Shown here in pieces: positions 34,963 through 42,702 of a stretch of DNA of 55,190 bases. Where the stretch lies: assembly GCA_012269545.1 (NCBI GenBank), contig JAAXKB010000008.1:112667-167856 (forward strand), given 5' to 3'. How positions within the stretch are numbered: the first letter of the stretch is position 1; each line of letters opens with the position of its first letter. A program made the translations under genes and the position numbers. The stretch is from Gammaproteobacteria bacterium. Lineage in GTDB: Bacteria; Pseudomonadota; Gammaproteobacteria; Pseudomonadales; Azotimanducaceae. The notes beneath the pieces are model-generated. The model was not told the DNA's origin. It searched no databases and worked only from the letters and a program-made list of their open reading frames with translations.

Positions 34963-35870
34963 AAGCCGAGCAAGTCGGCTCTATCCAGCAAGCTCTGCGT
35001 AATGCGTATGCTGGCGGCGTCCACCATGACGCCGTCTACGCTGATCGCGCCCAGCCCGTCTCGCTGCGCCTGTTGATAGGCGGCGTGCTGCTTGCGCGCT
35101 GCGGCAATACGCTCGGGTGACGGCGTGAAGATACGTTGAACCGGGTCAGCTTGCGATGGATGAATGGCCCACTTACCGGCCATGCCCAAGACCTGCGCCC
35201 GCTTTGCTTCAAGCACCAAGGTGTCGGTGTCGTTAAAATCGGCAAGAGGCCCGTCGATGGGTTCGATATCGTTGGCACGACACGCCATGGTTAGTTTGAA
35301 ACGAGGGTAGTGCCAAAGGTCGCCAGCATAGCCCTCTGTGCTGCCCACTGAGGCCAGCTGCATTTGCTGGCTGGCGGCATAGTCTCCAACGCCAAAAATC
35401 AGTGTTTCGATGCGATCGGAACACGCAGCGATTTCTTCGACCCGCATCAGGCCCTCAACGTCTTCGATCAGACACTCGATGCCGATCCGCTTGCTCAGAC
35501 CCAGCTTGCGCTCCAGCTGGTTCAGCAAGAGGTGCACGAAGCGAACGTCGCTGATGGATTTCGTCTTCGTCAGAACGATGGTGTCCAGACGTTCGCCCGC
35601 CTGCGTAACCACATCAATGATGTCGTCATGGCACCACGGGGTCTCTACGTCATTGATGCGCAGGCTGACGGTGTGTGCTGCCCAACGCTGTTGATTTAAC
35701 GCGTCAATGACCGTGGCTCGGGCTTCGACCTTGGTGTCCAGCGCGACGGCATCTTCCAAATCCAGCAACACTTGGTCCACCGTCAGGGTTGCGGCCTTGC
35801 TAATCATTTTGGAGGAACTGCCGGGCACCGAGAGAGTGCAGCGTCTTGGACGATTGGGTTGCTTTGGCAT
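34959..35870 (-). CDS. HpcH/HpaI aldolase, CitE-like CoA lyase
   Basis: A 303-aa TIM-barrel enzyme. LSVPGSSSKMISKA is the CoA-binding start, TVDQVLLDLEDAVALDTKVEAR the metal-binding strand (catalytic LEDAV), SLRINDVETPWCHDDI follows, IGIECLIEDVEGLMRVEEIA carries the metal Glu, and GKWAIHPSQADPVQRIFTPS is the conserved end. Relatives cleave malyl-CoA, methylmalyl-CoA or citramalyl-CoA. No CitF/CitD genes are nearby, so it is a stand-alone CoA lyase, not citrate lyase. It is translationally coupled to the UDG gene. Confidence 0.9.
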   Translation of the reverse strand: MPKQPNRPRRCTLSVPGSSSKMISKAATLTVDQVLLDLEDAVALDTKVEARATVIDALNQQRWAAHTVSLRINDVETPWCHDDIIDVVTQAGERLDTIVLTKTKSISDVRFVHLLLNQLERKLGLSKRIGIECLIEDVEGLMRVEEIAACSDRIETLIFGVGDYAASQQMQLASVGSTEGYAGDLWHYPRFKLTMACRANDIEPIDGPLADFNDTDTLVLEAKRAQVLGMAGKWAIHPSQADPVQRIFTPSPERIAAARKQHAAYQQAQRDGLGAISVDGVMVDAASIRITQSLLDRADLLGL

Positions 35871-35903
35871 GGTGTTTTCTCGTTGCTTTTTTGTTAGGCG
35901 TCT

Positions 35904-36707
35904 TTAGGGACGCCTGTGTTGGCGGATAAAGTCGCAGACATGCCGATCAAACGCTTCCGCACCATCCATATTAACCCCGTGACCTGCGTCAATTTCGACG
36001 ATGGACAGATTGGCCATCTGTTCTTCCGCCCACGCCTTGTTACCAGCAAAGCGGCGTTCTTTTACGCCATAGCACAGCAAAGCAGGTCTCGGATTCGTCG
36101 CCGCTAAGTGTCGAATGCTGGTGTAAGGATTAGTGAATTCCAGCGTATTGGCCACACCTTCGGGCTTTATGTTGGCACAATCCTCCATGAGCTGTTCTTT
36201 GACCACTGCTGGCAAATTTCGCGCGCGACGGGGATGTACAGGTATGCGGTTAATGGCAGTCAGCCCGCCTCTGCGGATATTACGCGCCGACTTAGCTGCG
36301 GTATCCCGCCACTCCTGAATTTGCGCGGGATCGGCCAAGGCCGAGTTGGAGTTAGTAAAAATATGTGCGTAAACACGTTGGGCGAATTCATGAGCGTAGC
36401 GGATCGTCAGACCAGCACCGAGGGAGTAGCCGCAAACAAACCAACGCTCAATGCCAAGTTGTGCGCGGATTTGTTCGAATTGCTCTAGATAAGCCTCTGG
36501 TGCATAAAGAGAGGTATCTGCTGGTGCAGGCGAACTGCCGTGCCCCCAAAGCTCTGCTGTCACCGGGCGGCATACGCTGCCAAGGGCCTCAAGGTTTGCC
36601 AGCCACTGGGCGTTGGAGGATAAAAAACCGTGCACCATGAGTAGATATGGCCCGGTGCCCGGATGTTCTTTAAAGGCCAGTCTGGGTGAGTTGTCGGTGT
36701 ATTGCAT
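35904..36707 (-). CDS. Alpha/beta hydrolase
   Basis: A 267-aa protein. PYLLMVHGFLSSNAQWLANL is the oxyanion strand with HGF, FVCGYSLGAGLTIRYAHEF the nucleophile elbow (GYSLG, catalytic Ser), and the C-terminal LSIVEIDAGHGVNMDGAEAFDRHVCDFIRQH carries the catalytic His. A long cap domain lies between. It is probably an esterase or C-C hydrolase with unknown substrate. It lies 33 bp upstream of the CitE-like gene on the same strand and is divergent from the amidohydrolase. Confidence 0.9.
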   Translation of the reverse strand: MQYTDNSPRLAFKEHPGTGPYLLMVHGFLSSNAQWLANLEALGSVCRPVTAELWGHGSSPAPADTSLYAPEAYLEQFEQIRAQLGIERWFVCGYSLGAGLTIRYAHEFAQRVYAHIFTNSNSALADPAQIQEWRDTAAKSARNIRRGGLTAINRIPVHPRRARNLPAVVKEQLMEDCANIKPEGVANTLEFTNPYTSIRHLAATNPRPALLCYGVKERRFAGNKAWAEEQMANLSIVEIDAGHGVNMDGAEAFDRHVCDFIRQHRRP

Positions 36708-36785
36708 GTTGCGGTACTAAGCCAGAGCCTGAATACGCCATGCTAACATGGTGCTGAGTTGGAGTTTGCGCATGAGGGAGAGGAC

Positions 36786-38477
36786 ATGACCTACGACTTA
36801 CTGATCAAAAATGGAACCGTCGTGGACGGTTCGGGCAATCCGGGTTATCGCGCCGACGTAGCGGTCAGCGGTGGCAAAATTGCAGCCATCGGGCGGATTA
36901 ACGAGCGAGCCAAGCAGACCATTGATGCCGAGGGCCATATTGTTTCGCCGGGTTTCGTGGATGGTCACACGCATATGGACGCCCAGATTTTTTGGGACCC
37001 GATTGGCTCCTGCTCCTCCTATCACGGTGTCACCAGCGTGGTGATGGGCAACTGCGGCTTCACCCTTGCGCCCTGCAAGCAAGAGGATGCGGACATGGTT
37101 TTTCGCAATCTGGAACGTGCGGAAGACCTCTCAAGGGAGGCCATGCTGGAGGGTATCGACTGGCGCTGGGAGACCTTTCCGGAATTTCTGGATGTTATTG
37201 ACGAGTTACCCAAGGGCATCAATTACGCCGGCTACATTGGTCATTCGGCGCTACGCACCTATGTTATGGGCGAGCGCGCTTTTTCCGACGCCGCAGGCGA
37301 AGACGATGTGCGACACATGCAGCATCTGGTGAAGCAGGCCATGCATGCGGGTGCCATTGGCTTTTCCACTTCTCGTACCTTTAACCACCTGACGGCAGAT
37401 GATCGGCCCGTGGCCAGCCGACTGGCAGAGTGGGATGAGGTGCGTGCCATCGTGAACGCGGTAGGCGAAACCGGTAAGGGATTGTTTGAGATTGCGGGCG
37501 AGGCGCCGGGCCGAGATCCGACCCGCATTGCCGAGTATCACGGTCGACTCAGAGACTTGGCGGTGGAATCCGGCGTGCCTCAAACCTGGGGCATGTTCAG
37601 TGTGCGCGCCGCACCGGATCTGTGGCGTCCTTATTTTGATTTGCTGGATGAGACCGCGGCGGCAGGCGGGCGCATGTTTGCTCAGGTGCACAGTCGCGCG
37701 CTGTCGAGTTTGCTGTCTTTCGAAAGTAATACACCGTTTGATGCTTGGGAGTACTGGTCAGATTTCCGCCAGTTACCGCTGGCGGAGCAGGCTGCCAAAA
37801 TGCGCGATCCTGAAATCAAGGCGAAGCTGATTGAGGTGGCCAGCCGAGAATATACCGGACCGCGAGTGGTAGGGGCCGAGGCGCGACCACCGGAGTGGGA
37901 TTACATCTACCCGATGGACGACATGGTCTACGACAAGCCTTCAATGGCGGAGCTGGCTCAAGCCAAGGGCGTGCATCCGGTGGAGCTGATGATCGATATG
38001 GCGCTGGAGCGAGACCTGAAAATGTTCTTTCGCCAGCCGATCGCCAACGAAGATCAATCTCAAGTACTGGACATGATGAAACATCCCCGTTCAGTGATCA
38101 CCTTCTCGGATTCAGGAGCCCACGTATCGCAGATTATGGATTCGTCCCTGCAAACCCATTTGCTGAGCTACTGGGTTCGAGAGAAACAGGCGATGACGCT
38201 GGAAGAAGCGGTGAAGCAGATCACCTACAACACGGCAACCATGTGGGGGCTCCACGACCGCGGCTTGCTGCGAGAGGGTATGGCGGCGGATCTGGTGGTG
38301 TTCGATGCGAACACCATTGGCGCGCGCATGCCCGATGTCGTGCACGATTTGCCCGCAGGCGCAAAGCGTCTGAAGCAGACGGCGGACGGTATCCTCAACA
38401 CCGTCGTGAATGGAGAGATCTTACTGACGAACAACGAACACAGCGGCGCAGTGCCCGGTCGTTTGTTACGAAGTTAG
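36786..38477 (+). CDS. Amidohydrolase, N-acyl-D-amino-acid deacylase-like
   Basis: A 563-aa metal-dependent hydrolase. The start ATG 36786 follows GAGGGAGAGG. YDLLIKNGTVVDGSGNPGYRADVAVSGGKIAAIG is the N-terminal beta-sandwich, VSPGFVDGHTHMDAQIFWDP the HxH metal site, and SVVMGNCGFTLAPC the Cys/Asn-rich strand typical of D-aminoacylases. The C-terminal sandwich has GLLREGMAADLVVFD. The large size and NCGF motif set it apart from dihydroorotase/hydantoinase. Substrates might be N-acyl D-amino acids or lactams. Confidence 0.92.
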   Translation: MTYDLLIKNGTVVDGSGNPGYRADVAVSGGKIAAIGRINERAKQTIDAEGHIVSPGFVDGHTHMDAQIFWDPIGSCSSYHGVTSVVMGNCGFTLAPCKQEDADMVFRNLERAEDLSREAMLEGIDWRWETFPEFLDVIDELPKGINYAGYIGHSALRTYVMGERAFSDAAGEDDVRHMQHLVKQAMHAGAIGFSTSRTFNHLTADDRPVASRLAEWDEVRAIVNAVGETGKGLFEIAGEAPGRDPTRIAEYHGRLRDLAVESGVPQTWGMFSVRAAPDLWRPYFDLLDETAAAGGRMFAQVHSRALSSLLSFESNTPFDAWEYWSDFRQLPLAEQAAKMRDPEIKAKLIEVASREYTGPRVVGAEARPPEWDYIYPMDDMVYDKPSMAELAQAKGVHPVELMIDMALERDLKMFFRQPIANEDQSQVLDMMKHPRSVITFSDSGAHVSQIMDSSLQTHLLSYWVREKQAMTLEEAVKQITYNTATMWGLHDRGLLREGMAADLVVFDANTIGARMPDVVHDLPAGAKRLKQTADGILNTVVNGEILLTNNEHSGAVPGRLLRS

Positions 38478-38570
38478 TAAAACCCTGAGGAATTGTTGCC
38501 ATGGTCTTGCGTGTGCATCGAGGCTGGTGCAACATCTCGACCCCTCGGGGGGATCTTCTCCCGAAACAGC

Positions 38571-38647
38571 GCACCTGTAGTTCAACTGGATAGAATACCA
38601 GGCTTCGAACCTGGGGGTTGCAGGTTCGAGTCCTGCCGGGTGCGCCA
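38571..38647 (+). tRNA. tRNA-Arg (anticodon TCG, reads CGA)
   Basis: A 77-nt cloverleaf. Acceptor GCACCTG pairs with CGGGTGC (one T-G wobble), with discriminator G and encoded CCA at 38645-38647. TA are positions 8-9, the D arm is GTTC/GAAT, and anticodon stem CCAGG/CCTGG encloses loop CTTCGAA with anticodon TCG. T stem GCAGG/CCTGC encloses TTCGAGT. The structure resembles E. coli tRNA-Arg isoacceptors. It lies 93 bp after the amidohydrolase gene, and its 3' end is duplicated 113 bp downstream. Confidence 0.95.
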
Positions 38648-38684
38648 CATTCTCGCTTGTCGGTTATTGCCGGACTCCTGCTCG
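38623..38684 (+). repeat. Copy 1 of a 62-bp direct repeat: tRNA-Arg 3' end plus 37 bp downstream
   Basis: It begins in the T arm of tRNA-Arg (GGTTCGA) and ends at CCTGCTCG. The second copy is at 38736-38797 with about four mismatches and no gap. After the repeat the two flanks diverge completely. Confidence 0.85.
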
Positions 38685-38735
38685 CTTGATCAACATCGCT
38701 GGTAAGCGATGTTGCGCTCACACCGTCGAACCGGT

Positions 38736-38797
38736 GGTTCGACGTCTGCCGGGTGCGCCACATTCTCGCTTGTCGGTTATTGCCGGGCTCCTGCTCG
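38736..38797 (+). repeat. Copy 2 of the tRNA-Arg 3'-end repeat (remnant without a tRNA 5' half)
   Basis: It contains CTGCCGGGTGCGCCA including CCA, but what precedes it cannot form the 5' acceptor, D or anticodon arms. The region between the copies (38688-38745) instead holds two perfect hairpins: CAACATCGCT/AGCGATGTTG with loop GGTA, and CGTCGAACC/GGTTCGACG with loop GGT. The rest of the 318-bp gap to the next gene shows nothing I can identify. Confidence 0.8.
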
Positions 38798-38965
38798 TAA
38801 AGCCAAAAGTCTGCGGTATTTATCGGCAGCTGAAGGCGCTTGGTATTGAAACGCGATTCCCGGCATTGTCTGTCTTTGTATCTTGTACCAGAATCAATCC
38901 ATTGGTTAATGATGAGCTGGCAGATGTCAGGCGGAACCAATCTAAGCGTTTTTGCGGGGAATACC

Positions 38966-41032
38966 ATGTCCAATCGAATTGCCAGCCGAGTACTGGGTAC
39001 TGCTTTTTTATTGCTGGTTTCCGCCCTGTTCCTAGGAAGTTGCAGCAGTACAGATTTCGCCAGACTCCAAGCCGATGCCGATACCTCAGCGGAGCCTCGG
39101 CAGACCACACCTTGGCCCAGTTATGCCGGTCCCGGCAGTGCGCGGTTTACCGACGCTGCTTTGATTTCGGCAAGTAATGTTGACCAGCTCAAACCAGCTT
39201 GGTCTTTTCGTACCGGTGACGCGAACGCTATTTTTCAAAACACGCCCATACTGGCCAACGGCCTGCTGATCGTTTGCAGTCCGTTTAACAAGGTCTCCGC
39301 ATTGGACCCTCTTACCGGCGCCGTAGTTTGGAACTTTGACGCCGAAATCGGCGAGGGACCCTATTCCAATCAGGCGAACTGCCGGGCCTTGGCTCAATGG
39401 TCGAGTAGCGGGGATACGGCCAAAACCGAGTCAGCGTCAAAGGGAGACTGTACGAGCCGCTTGTTTCTAGGTACCAACGATGCGCGTCTGATCGCCCTAG
39501 ACGGACTCAGCGGTGCGGTGTGCTCGGGCTTTGGTGACGGCGGCGAGATCAATCTGGTTGCCGGCATAGGTAAACTGTTGTGGGCTCAGGAATATCAGGT
39601 GACATCACCGCCGGCTGTTGTAGGCGATGTGGTCGTGGTGGGTTCTGCGGTAGCAGACAATCAGCGGATTGATGCACCCAGCGGTGTGGTCCGGGGTTTT
39701 GATGTGCGCACGGGAGAACTGGTGTGGGCTTTTGATCTGGCACCGCCTGATTTCGACTACGCGACAGGATTGGTCAGCGAGGCGGGATATGCCCTCGGCA
39801 CGCCCAATGTTTGGGCGGGCTTTGCGATAGATCAGCAGCGAGACATGGTGTTCTTGCCTACTGGAAATCCCGCGCCGGACTATTTCCGTAATGCAGGTCC
39901 TGATATGGCGTATTACGGTTCCTCGGTGATCGCCTTGCGGGGCAGTACCGGCGAAATACTCTGGCATTTTAAGACCGTCGAACGGGATTTTTGGGACTTT
40001 GATGTACCGTCGATACCGTCTGTCGTGGATCTTCAGCTTGATGGCGAGCCGGTGCCGGCGCTGATTCAAAGCACCAAGATGGGCTTTATTTTTGTGCTCA
40101 ATCGCGAAACTGGCGAGCCGCTGATCGATGTGGAACATCGGCCGGTGCCGCGTTATGGACCTTTAGAGGATCAACTGTCCCCCACTCAGCCGTTTCCGCC
40201 GGGAGCCTTTCAGGTGTCTCGTGGCTACGTAGCGGGTCAATCGCCGCTCGGGCTGTGCAGTCGCTTCGAGGAAGAGTCTCAGATTGGCGACATTTATACG
40301 CCGATTACTGAGCAATGGACTATTGGTCTGCCAAGTAATATGGGTGCGACAAATTGGGGCGGTGTGGCGGTAGACGCGCAGCGCGGTTTGATCGCCTTAC
40401 ATGCGAACAGCCTGGCATTTCGCACCAAACTGTTGGATCAATCCAAGGCGCCGCCGGAGTTTATTCGCACAATGAACGACACCCAGCTACCTTTAGACGA
40501 GCGTCGTGAGGCCTATTTTGCTCTGCGGGATTTCTTCGAGCTAGCCTCTGATGTTGAGGTTGGTGTGCAGACTGGCACGGCTTTTTCTGTGGCGCGCCAC
40601 ACGATGTTTGACCCCTACCTCGGTATCGTGCCCTGTGCGGGTTTTCCGCTGGGTGAAGTGCTGGTCATTGATCTGAATCAGCGTAAGCAGTTGTGGCGGC
40701 AACCCCACGGGCAATATCCGGGCTTTCTGAAAGGCATGTTTAACGCGGGATTACCGCAGATGGGCGGGCCGCTGTTGACGTCAACAGGTATGTTTTTTAT
40801 CGGCTCCCTGTTTGACAGTTCGCTGCGGGCCTACGATGTAGACAACGGCGAACTGCTCTGGAAACACGCTCTGCCGGCACCCGGGGCGGCGACGCCCATG
40901 AGCTATTCGGTCAAAGATGATCAAGGCAGGGTGCGTCAGTTTGTTGTGATCGCTGCAGGAGGGGATGCCCGCGTGCCCTTGGGCGGCAGCTCGGACTATG
41001 TGGTGGCTTTTGCCATCGACAGCGAGGGTTGA
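38966..41032 (+). CDS. PQQ-dependent dehydrogenase, lipoprotein, glucose-dehydrogenase-like beta-propeller
   Basis: A 688-aa protein. The start ATG 38966 follows GCGGGGA. A lipoprotein signal with lipobox LGS-C (Cys26) replaces the five membrane helices of classical membrane glucose dehydrogenase. The mature part is an eight-bladed propeller: WPSYAGPGSARFTDAALIS, VVWNFDAEIG, DFWDFDVPSIPSVVDLQLDGE, LIQSTKMGFIFVLNRETGEPLIDVEHRPVPR, DQLSPTQPFPPG, and PQMGGPLLTSTGMFFIGS near the end. The WDFDVP and STK.GFIFVLNR stretches match the Gcd group. It oxidises an alcohol or sugar in the periplasm and passes electrons to ubiquinone or cytochrome; no heme motif is present. Confidence 0.88.
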   Translation: MSNRIASRVLGTAFLLLVSALFLGSCSSTDFARLQADADTSAEPRQTTPWPSYAGPGSARFTDAALISASNVDQLKPAWSFRTGDANAIFQNTPILANGLLIVCSPFNKVSALDPLTGAVVWNFDAEIGEGPYSNQANCRALAQWSSSGDTAKTESASKGDCTSRLFLGTNDARLIALDGLSGAVCSGFGDGGEINLVAGIGKLLWAQEYQVTSPPAVVGDVVVVGSAVADNQRIDAPSGVVRGFDVRTGELVWAFDLAPPDFDYATGLVSEAGYALGTPNVWAGFAIDQQRDMVFLPTGNPAPDYFRNAGPDMAYYGSSVIALRGSTGEILWHFKTVERDFWDFDVPSIPSVVDLQLDGEPVPALIQSTKMGFIFVLNRETGEPLIDVEHRPVPRYGPLEDQLSPTQPFPPGAFQVSRGYVAGQSPLGLCSRFEEESQIGDIYTPITEQWTIGLPSNMGATNWGGVAVDAQRGLIALHANSLAFRTKLLDQSKAPPEFIRTMNDTQLPLDERREAYFALRDFFELASDVEVGVQTGTAFSVARHTMFDPYLGIVPCAGFPLGEVLVIDLNQRKQLWRQPHGQYPGFLKGMFNAGLPQMGGPLLTSTGMFFIGSLFDSSLRAYDVDNGELLWKHALPAPGAATPMSYSVKDDQGRVRQFVVIAAGGDARVPLGGSSDYVVAFAIDSEG

Positions 41033-41091
41033 GTCACCTCGGTTCATAACTCTGTAGCGGTTGGCCTTCACGGTTTGCACATATGTGGCTG

Positions 41092-41100
41092 TGCTATGGT
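41092..41100 (+). promoter_or_regulatory. Candidate extended -10 promoter for the ribB-like gene
   Basis: TGCTATGGT lies 32 bp before the ATG at 41132 and fits a TGnTATnnT extended -10 element; no good -35 is present at the usual distance. The 99-bp intergenic region is too short for an FMN riboswitch and shows none of its conserved helices. Confidence 0.3.
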
Positions 41101-41131
41101 TTCCGACCTGTTTGGACTAAGCGATGATGTC

Positions 41132-42241
41132 ATGAGCGACGAAAGCACCCCGAATGTCTTCAACACCATTGAAGAAGCCCTGACGGCAATACGACAGGGT
41201 GAAATGATTATGGTTGTTGATGACGATGATCGTGAAAACGAAGGTGATCTGATCATGGCCGCGAGCAAGGCGACGCCTGAAGCAGTCGCTTTCATGATTC
41301 GCCACACCAGCGGCATTTTGTGCACCCCGATTCTTCAGGAACAGGCAGTAAAGCTGCATCTGGATCCAATGGTCTCGCGCAACGATGCGCCGATGAGCAC
41401 TGCGTTTACGGTCTCGATTGACTACAAAGAAGGTTTGACAACGGGTATCTCGGCAGAGGAACGGGCGGCGACCACTCAGGCACTGACTAACAGCAACGTA
41501 ACGGCAAACGATTTCGTTCGACCCGGCCATATTTTCCCGTTGGTTGCGCGACAAGGTGGCGTGCTTGTGCGCTCGGGTCATACTGAGGCCGGGACCGACC
41601 TAGCGATGCTTGCGGGTCTGCCGCCTGTTGGCTTACTGGCGGAGTTGGTCAACGACGATGGTACGGTGCAGCGAATGCCCGAACTCATGGCTTTCTCCCG
41701 TGAACACGACCTGAAAATCATCACCATTGCGGACTTGATTGCTTATCGTCAGCAACGCGAGCAACTGGTGCAGCGAAGCTACGAGTTCGCGATTTCTACT
41801 GCCGTTGGTGATGCCCAAGCCTTTGGCTATAAAACCAAATTTGAGGATGCGGAGCATATTGCCTTGGTATTTGGCGATATCCATGCCATGGAGTCTGTGC
41901 CCGTGCGGATACACCGCGAAAAACTGGTAGAAGATCTGTTTGGTGCCCAGAGCGAGGAGCATCCGGACAGCCTGCTTAATGCAGCCATGAAGCGCATCGA
42001 AACGTTGGGCGGTGGTGTGCTGATCTATTTGCGAACGGGTTTTGTCGGGGTGCCGCTGGAGGATTTTGAATCTCAAAGCCGAGAAGACGAGCGACGCAGC
42101 CAGTGGCTTGAAGTTGGTGTCGGGGCGCAAATTTTGCGCGATCTGGGGTTGACCAAAATCCGACTCATCGCCGGTCGTTCTGTCGACTACGTGGGTGTGG
42201 AGGGTTTCGGCCTGACCTTGGTTGATACCGAGATGCTCTAA
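41132..42241 (+). CDS. ribB: 3,4-dihydroxy-2-butanone 4-phosphate synthase fused to a degenerate GTP cyclohydrolase II domain (RibBX type)
   Basis: A 369-aa protein. Residues ~1-200 are an intact RibB: MIMVVDDDDRENEGDLIMAA (metal and substrate DDDRENEGD), GILCTPI, DAPMSTAFTVSID, RPGHIFPLVARQGGVLVRSGHTEAGTDLA. It makes the four-carbon unit of riboflavin from ribulose 5-phosphate. Residues ~205-369 align with RibA, but all three zinc cysteines are gone (VRIHREKLVEDLFGAQSEEH instead of SECLTGD...CDC), and the RQEGRG motif reads RTGFVG, so this half should lack cyclohydrolase activity. Such RibBX proteins are known in Proteobacteria and need a separate RibA. The start at 41132 is chosen by alignment; upstream in-frame ATGs exist. 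Confidence 0.92.
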   Translation: MSDESTPNVFNTIEEALTAIRQGEMIMVVDDDDRENEGDLIMAASKATPEAVAFMIRHTSGILCTPILQEQAVKLHLDPMVSRNDAPMSTAFTVSIDYKEGLTTGISAEERAATTQALTNSNVTANDFVRPGHIFPLVARQGGVLVRSGHTEAGTDLAMLAGLPPVGLLAELVNDDGTVQRMPELMAFSREHDLKIITIADLIAYRQQREQLVQRSYEFAISTAVGDAQAFGYKTKFEDAEHIALVFGDIHAMESVPVRIHREKLVEDLFGAQSEEHPDSLLNAAMKRIETLGGGVLIYLRTGFVGVPLEDFESQSREDERRSQWLEVGVGAQILRDLGLTKIRLIAGRSVDYVGVEGFGLTLVDTEML

Positions 42242-42256
42242 TCGCGTCGCGGTTGT

Positions 42257-42493
42257 TCAGCGTCGATACTGAAAAATGGCTTCCTGATCTTTCTTTCCGA
42301 CATAGACAATACGTAAATCTTCGGTGCGCGTGCCGCAGACTCGGCAGCGCAGCTTCGAGCGCATTTTGTGTACTTGAGTCTCTGCGCCCAAGAGTTTGAT
42401 GAGTTTTTGTACGTTCAGCTTGGTCTGCCGCTGACAGGACTCGCAGACGGCATAGAGATTAAAACTGTCGATTAAGTCGCGGAGGGATTGCAT
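42257..42493 (-). CDS. Small zinc-ribbon protein, SOS-controlled by position
   Basis: A 78-aa basic protein with two CxxC knuckles: C17-x2-C20 (AVCESCQRQTKLN) and C50-x2-C53 (LRCRVCGTRTEDLRIVYVG). These make a zinc ribbon with helix VQKLIKLLGAETQVHKM between them. Similar short double-CxxC proteins are widespread in Proteobacteria without known function. The gene is convergent with ribB (15-bp gap). Its start codon is 37 bp from a near-consensus LexA box, and the leader contains a long inverted repeat, so DNA-damage induction is likely. A role in DNA repair or replication checkpoint is a guess. Confidence 0.82.
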   Translation of the reverse strand: MQSLRDLIDSFNLYAVCESCQRQTKLNVQKLIKLLGAETQVHKMRSKLRCRVCGTRTEDLRIVYVGKKDQEAIFQYRR

Positions 42494-42494
42494 G

Positions 42495-42533
42495 GTAAAG
42501 CGCCTATTTGAGAAATCCTGCTAGGCGCTTTAC
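42495..42533 (-). promoter_or_regulatory. 12-bp inverted repeat in the leader of the small zinc-ribbon gene
   Basis: GTAAAGCGCCTA (42495-42506) and TAGGCGCTTTAC (42522-42533) are perfect reverse complements around a 15-nt loop. On the minus strand the right stem ends 1 nt before the ATG, and the only good ribosome-binding sequence (AGGA) sits in the loop. If transcription starts near 42527 only a 7-bp GC-rich stem would form in the RNA. It may modulate translation or be a protein-binding site. Confidence 0.55.
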
Positions 42534-42550
42534 TGTATAAATATACAGCC
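42531..42550 (-). promoter_or_regulatory. LexA (SOS) box overlapping the promoter of the small zinc-ribbon gene
   Basis: TACTGTATAAATATACAG matches the E. coli SOS consensus (CTG-N10-CAG with an AT-rich core) at 17 of 20 positions. On the minus strand a TTGATT -35 (42560-42555) and TATACA -10 (42539-42534) with 16-bp spacing overlap the box, the usual arrangement for LexA repression. The gene downstream starts at 42493. pdxA lies 153 bp away on the other side, so control of pdxA is less likely. Confidence 0.8.
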
Positions 42551-42702
42551 ATAAAAATCAACTAAAATGTTAACTTTTAGTGGTCGAATTGGTCGTTTCA
42601 GTTCCTACCTTCCTCCCGGCAAATACCTTGGGGCAATGATGGCTTGGCTAACCAAGCATTCGGTGCGACATTACAAATCGGTCCTTCAACGGTAAGGCGA
42701 GC

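Noticed and set aside
38466-38648. Minus-strand frame reading GLEPATPRFEAWYSIQLNY
   Set aside because: It is the antisense of the tRNA-Arg gene, a well-known spurious protein in databases.
38688-38745. The two hairpins after tRNA-Arg as terminators
   Set aside because: Neither stem is followed by a U-tract.
41033-41131. Possible FMN riboswitch before the ribB-like gene
   Set aside because: The gap is 99 bp and lacks the conserved RFN helices.
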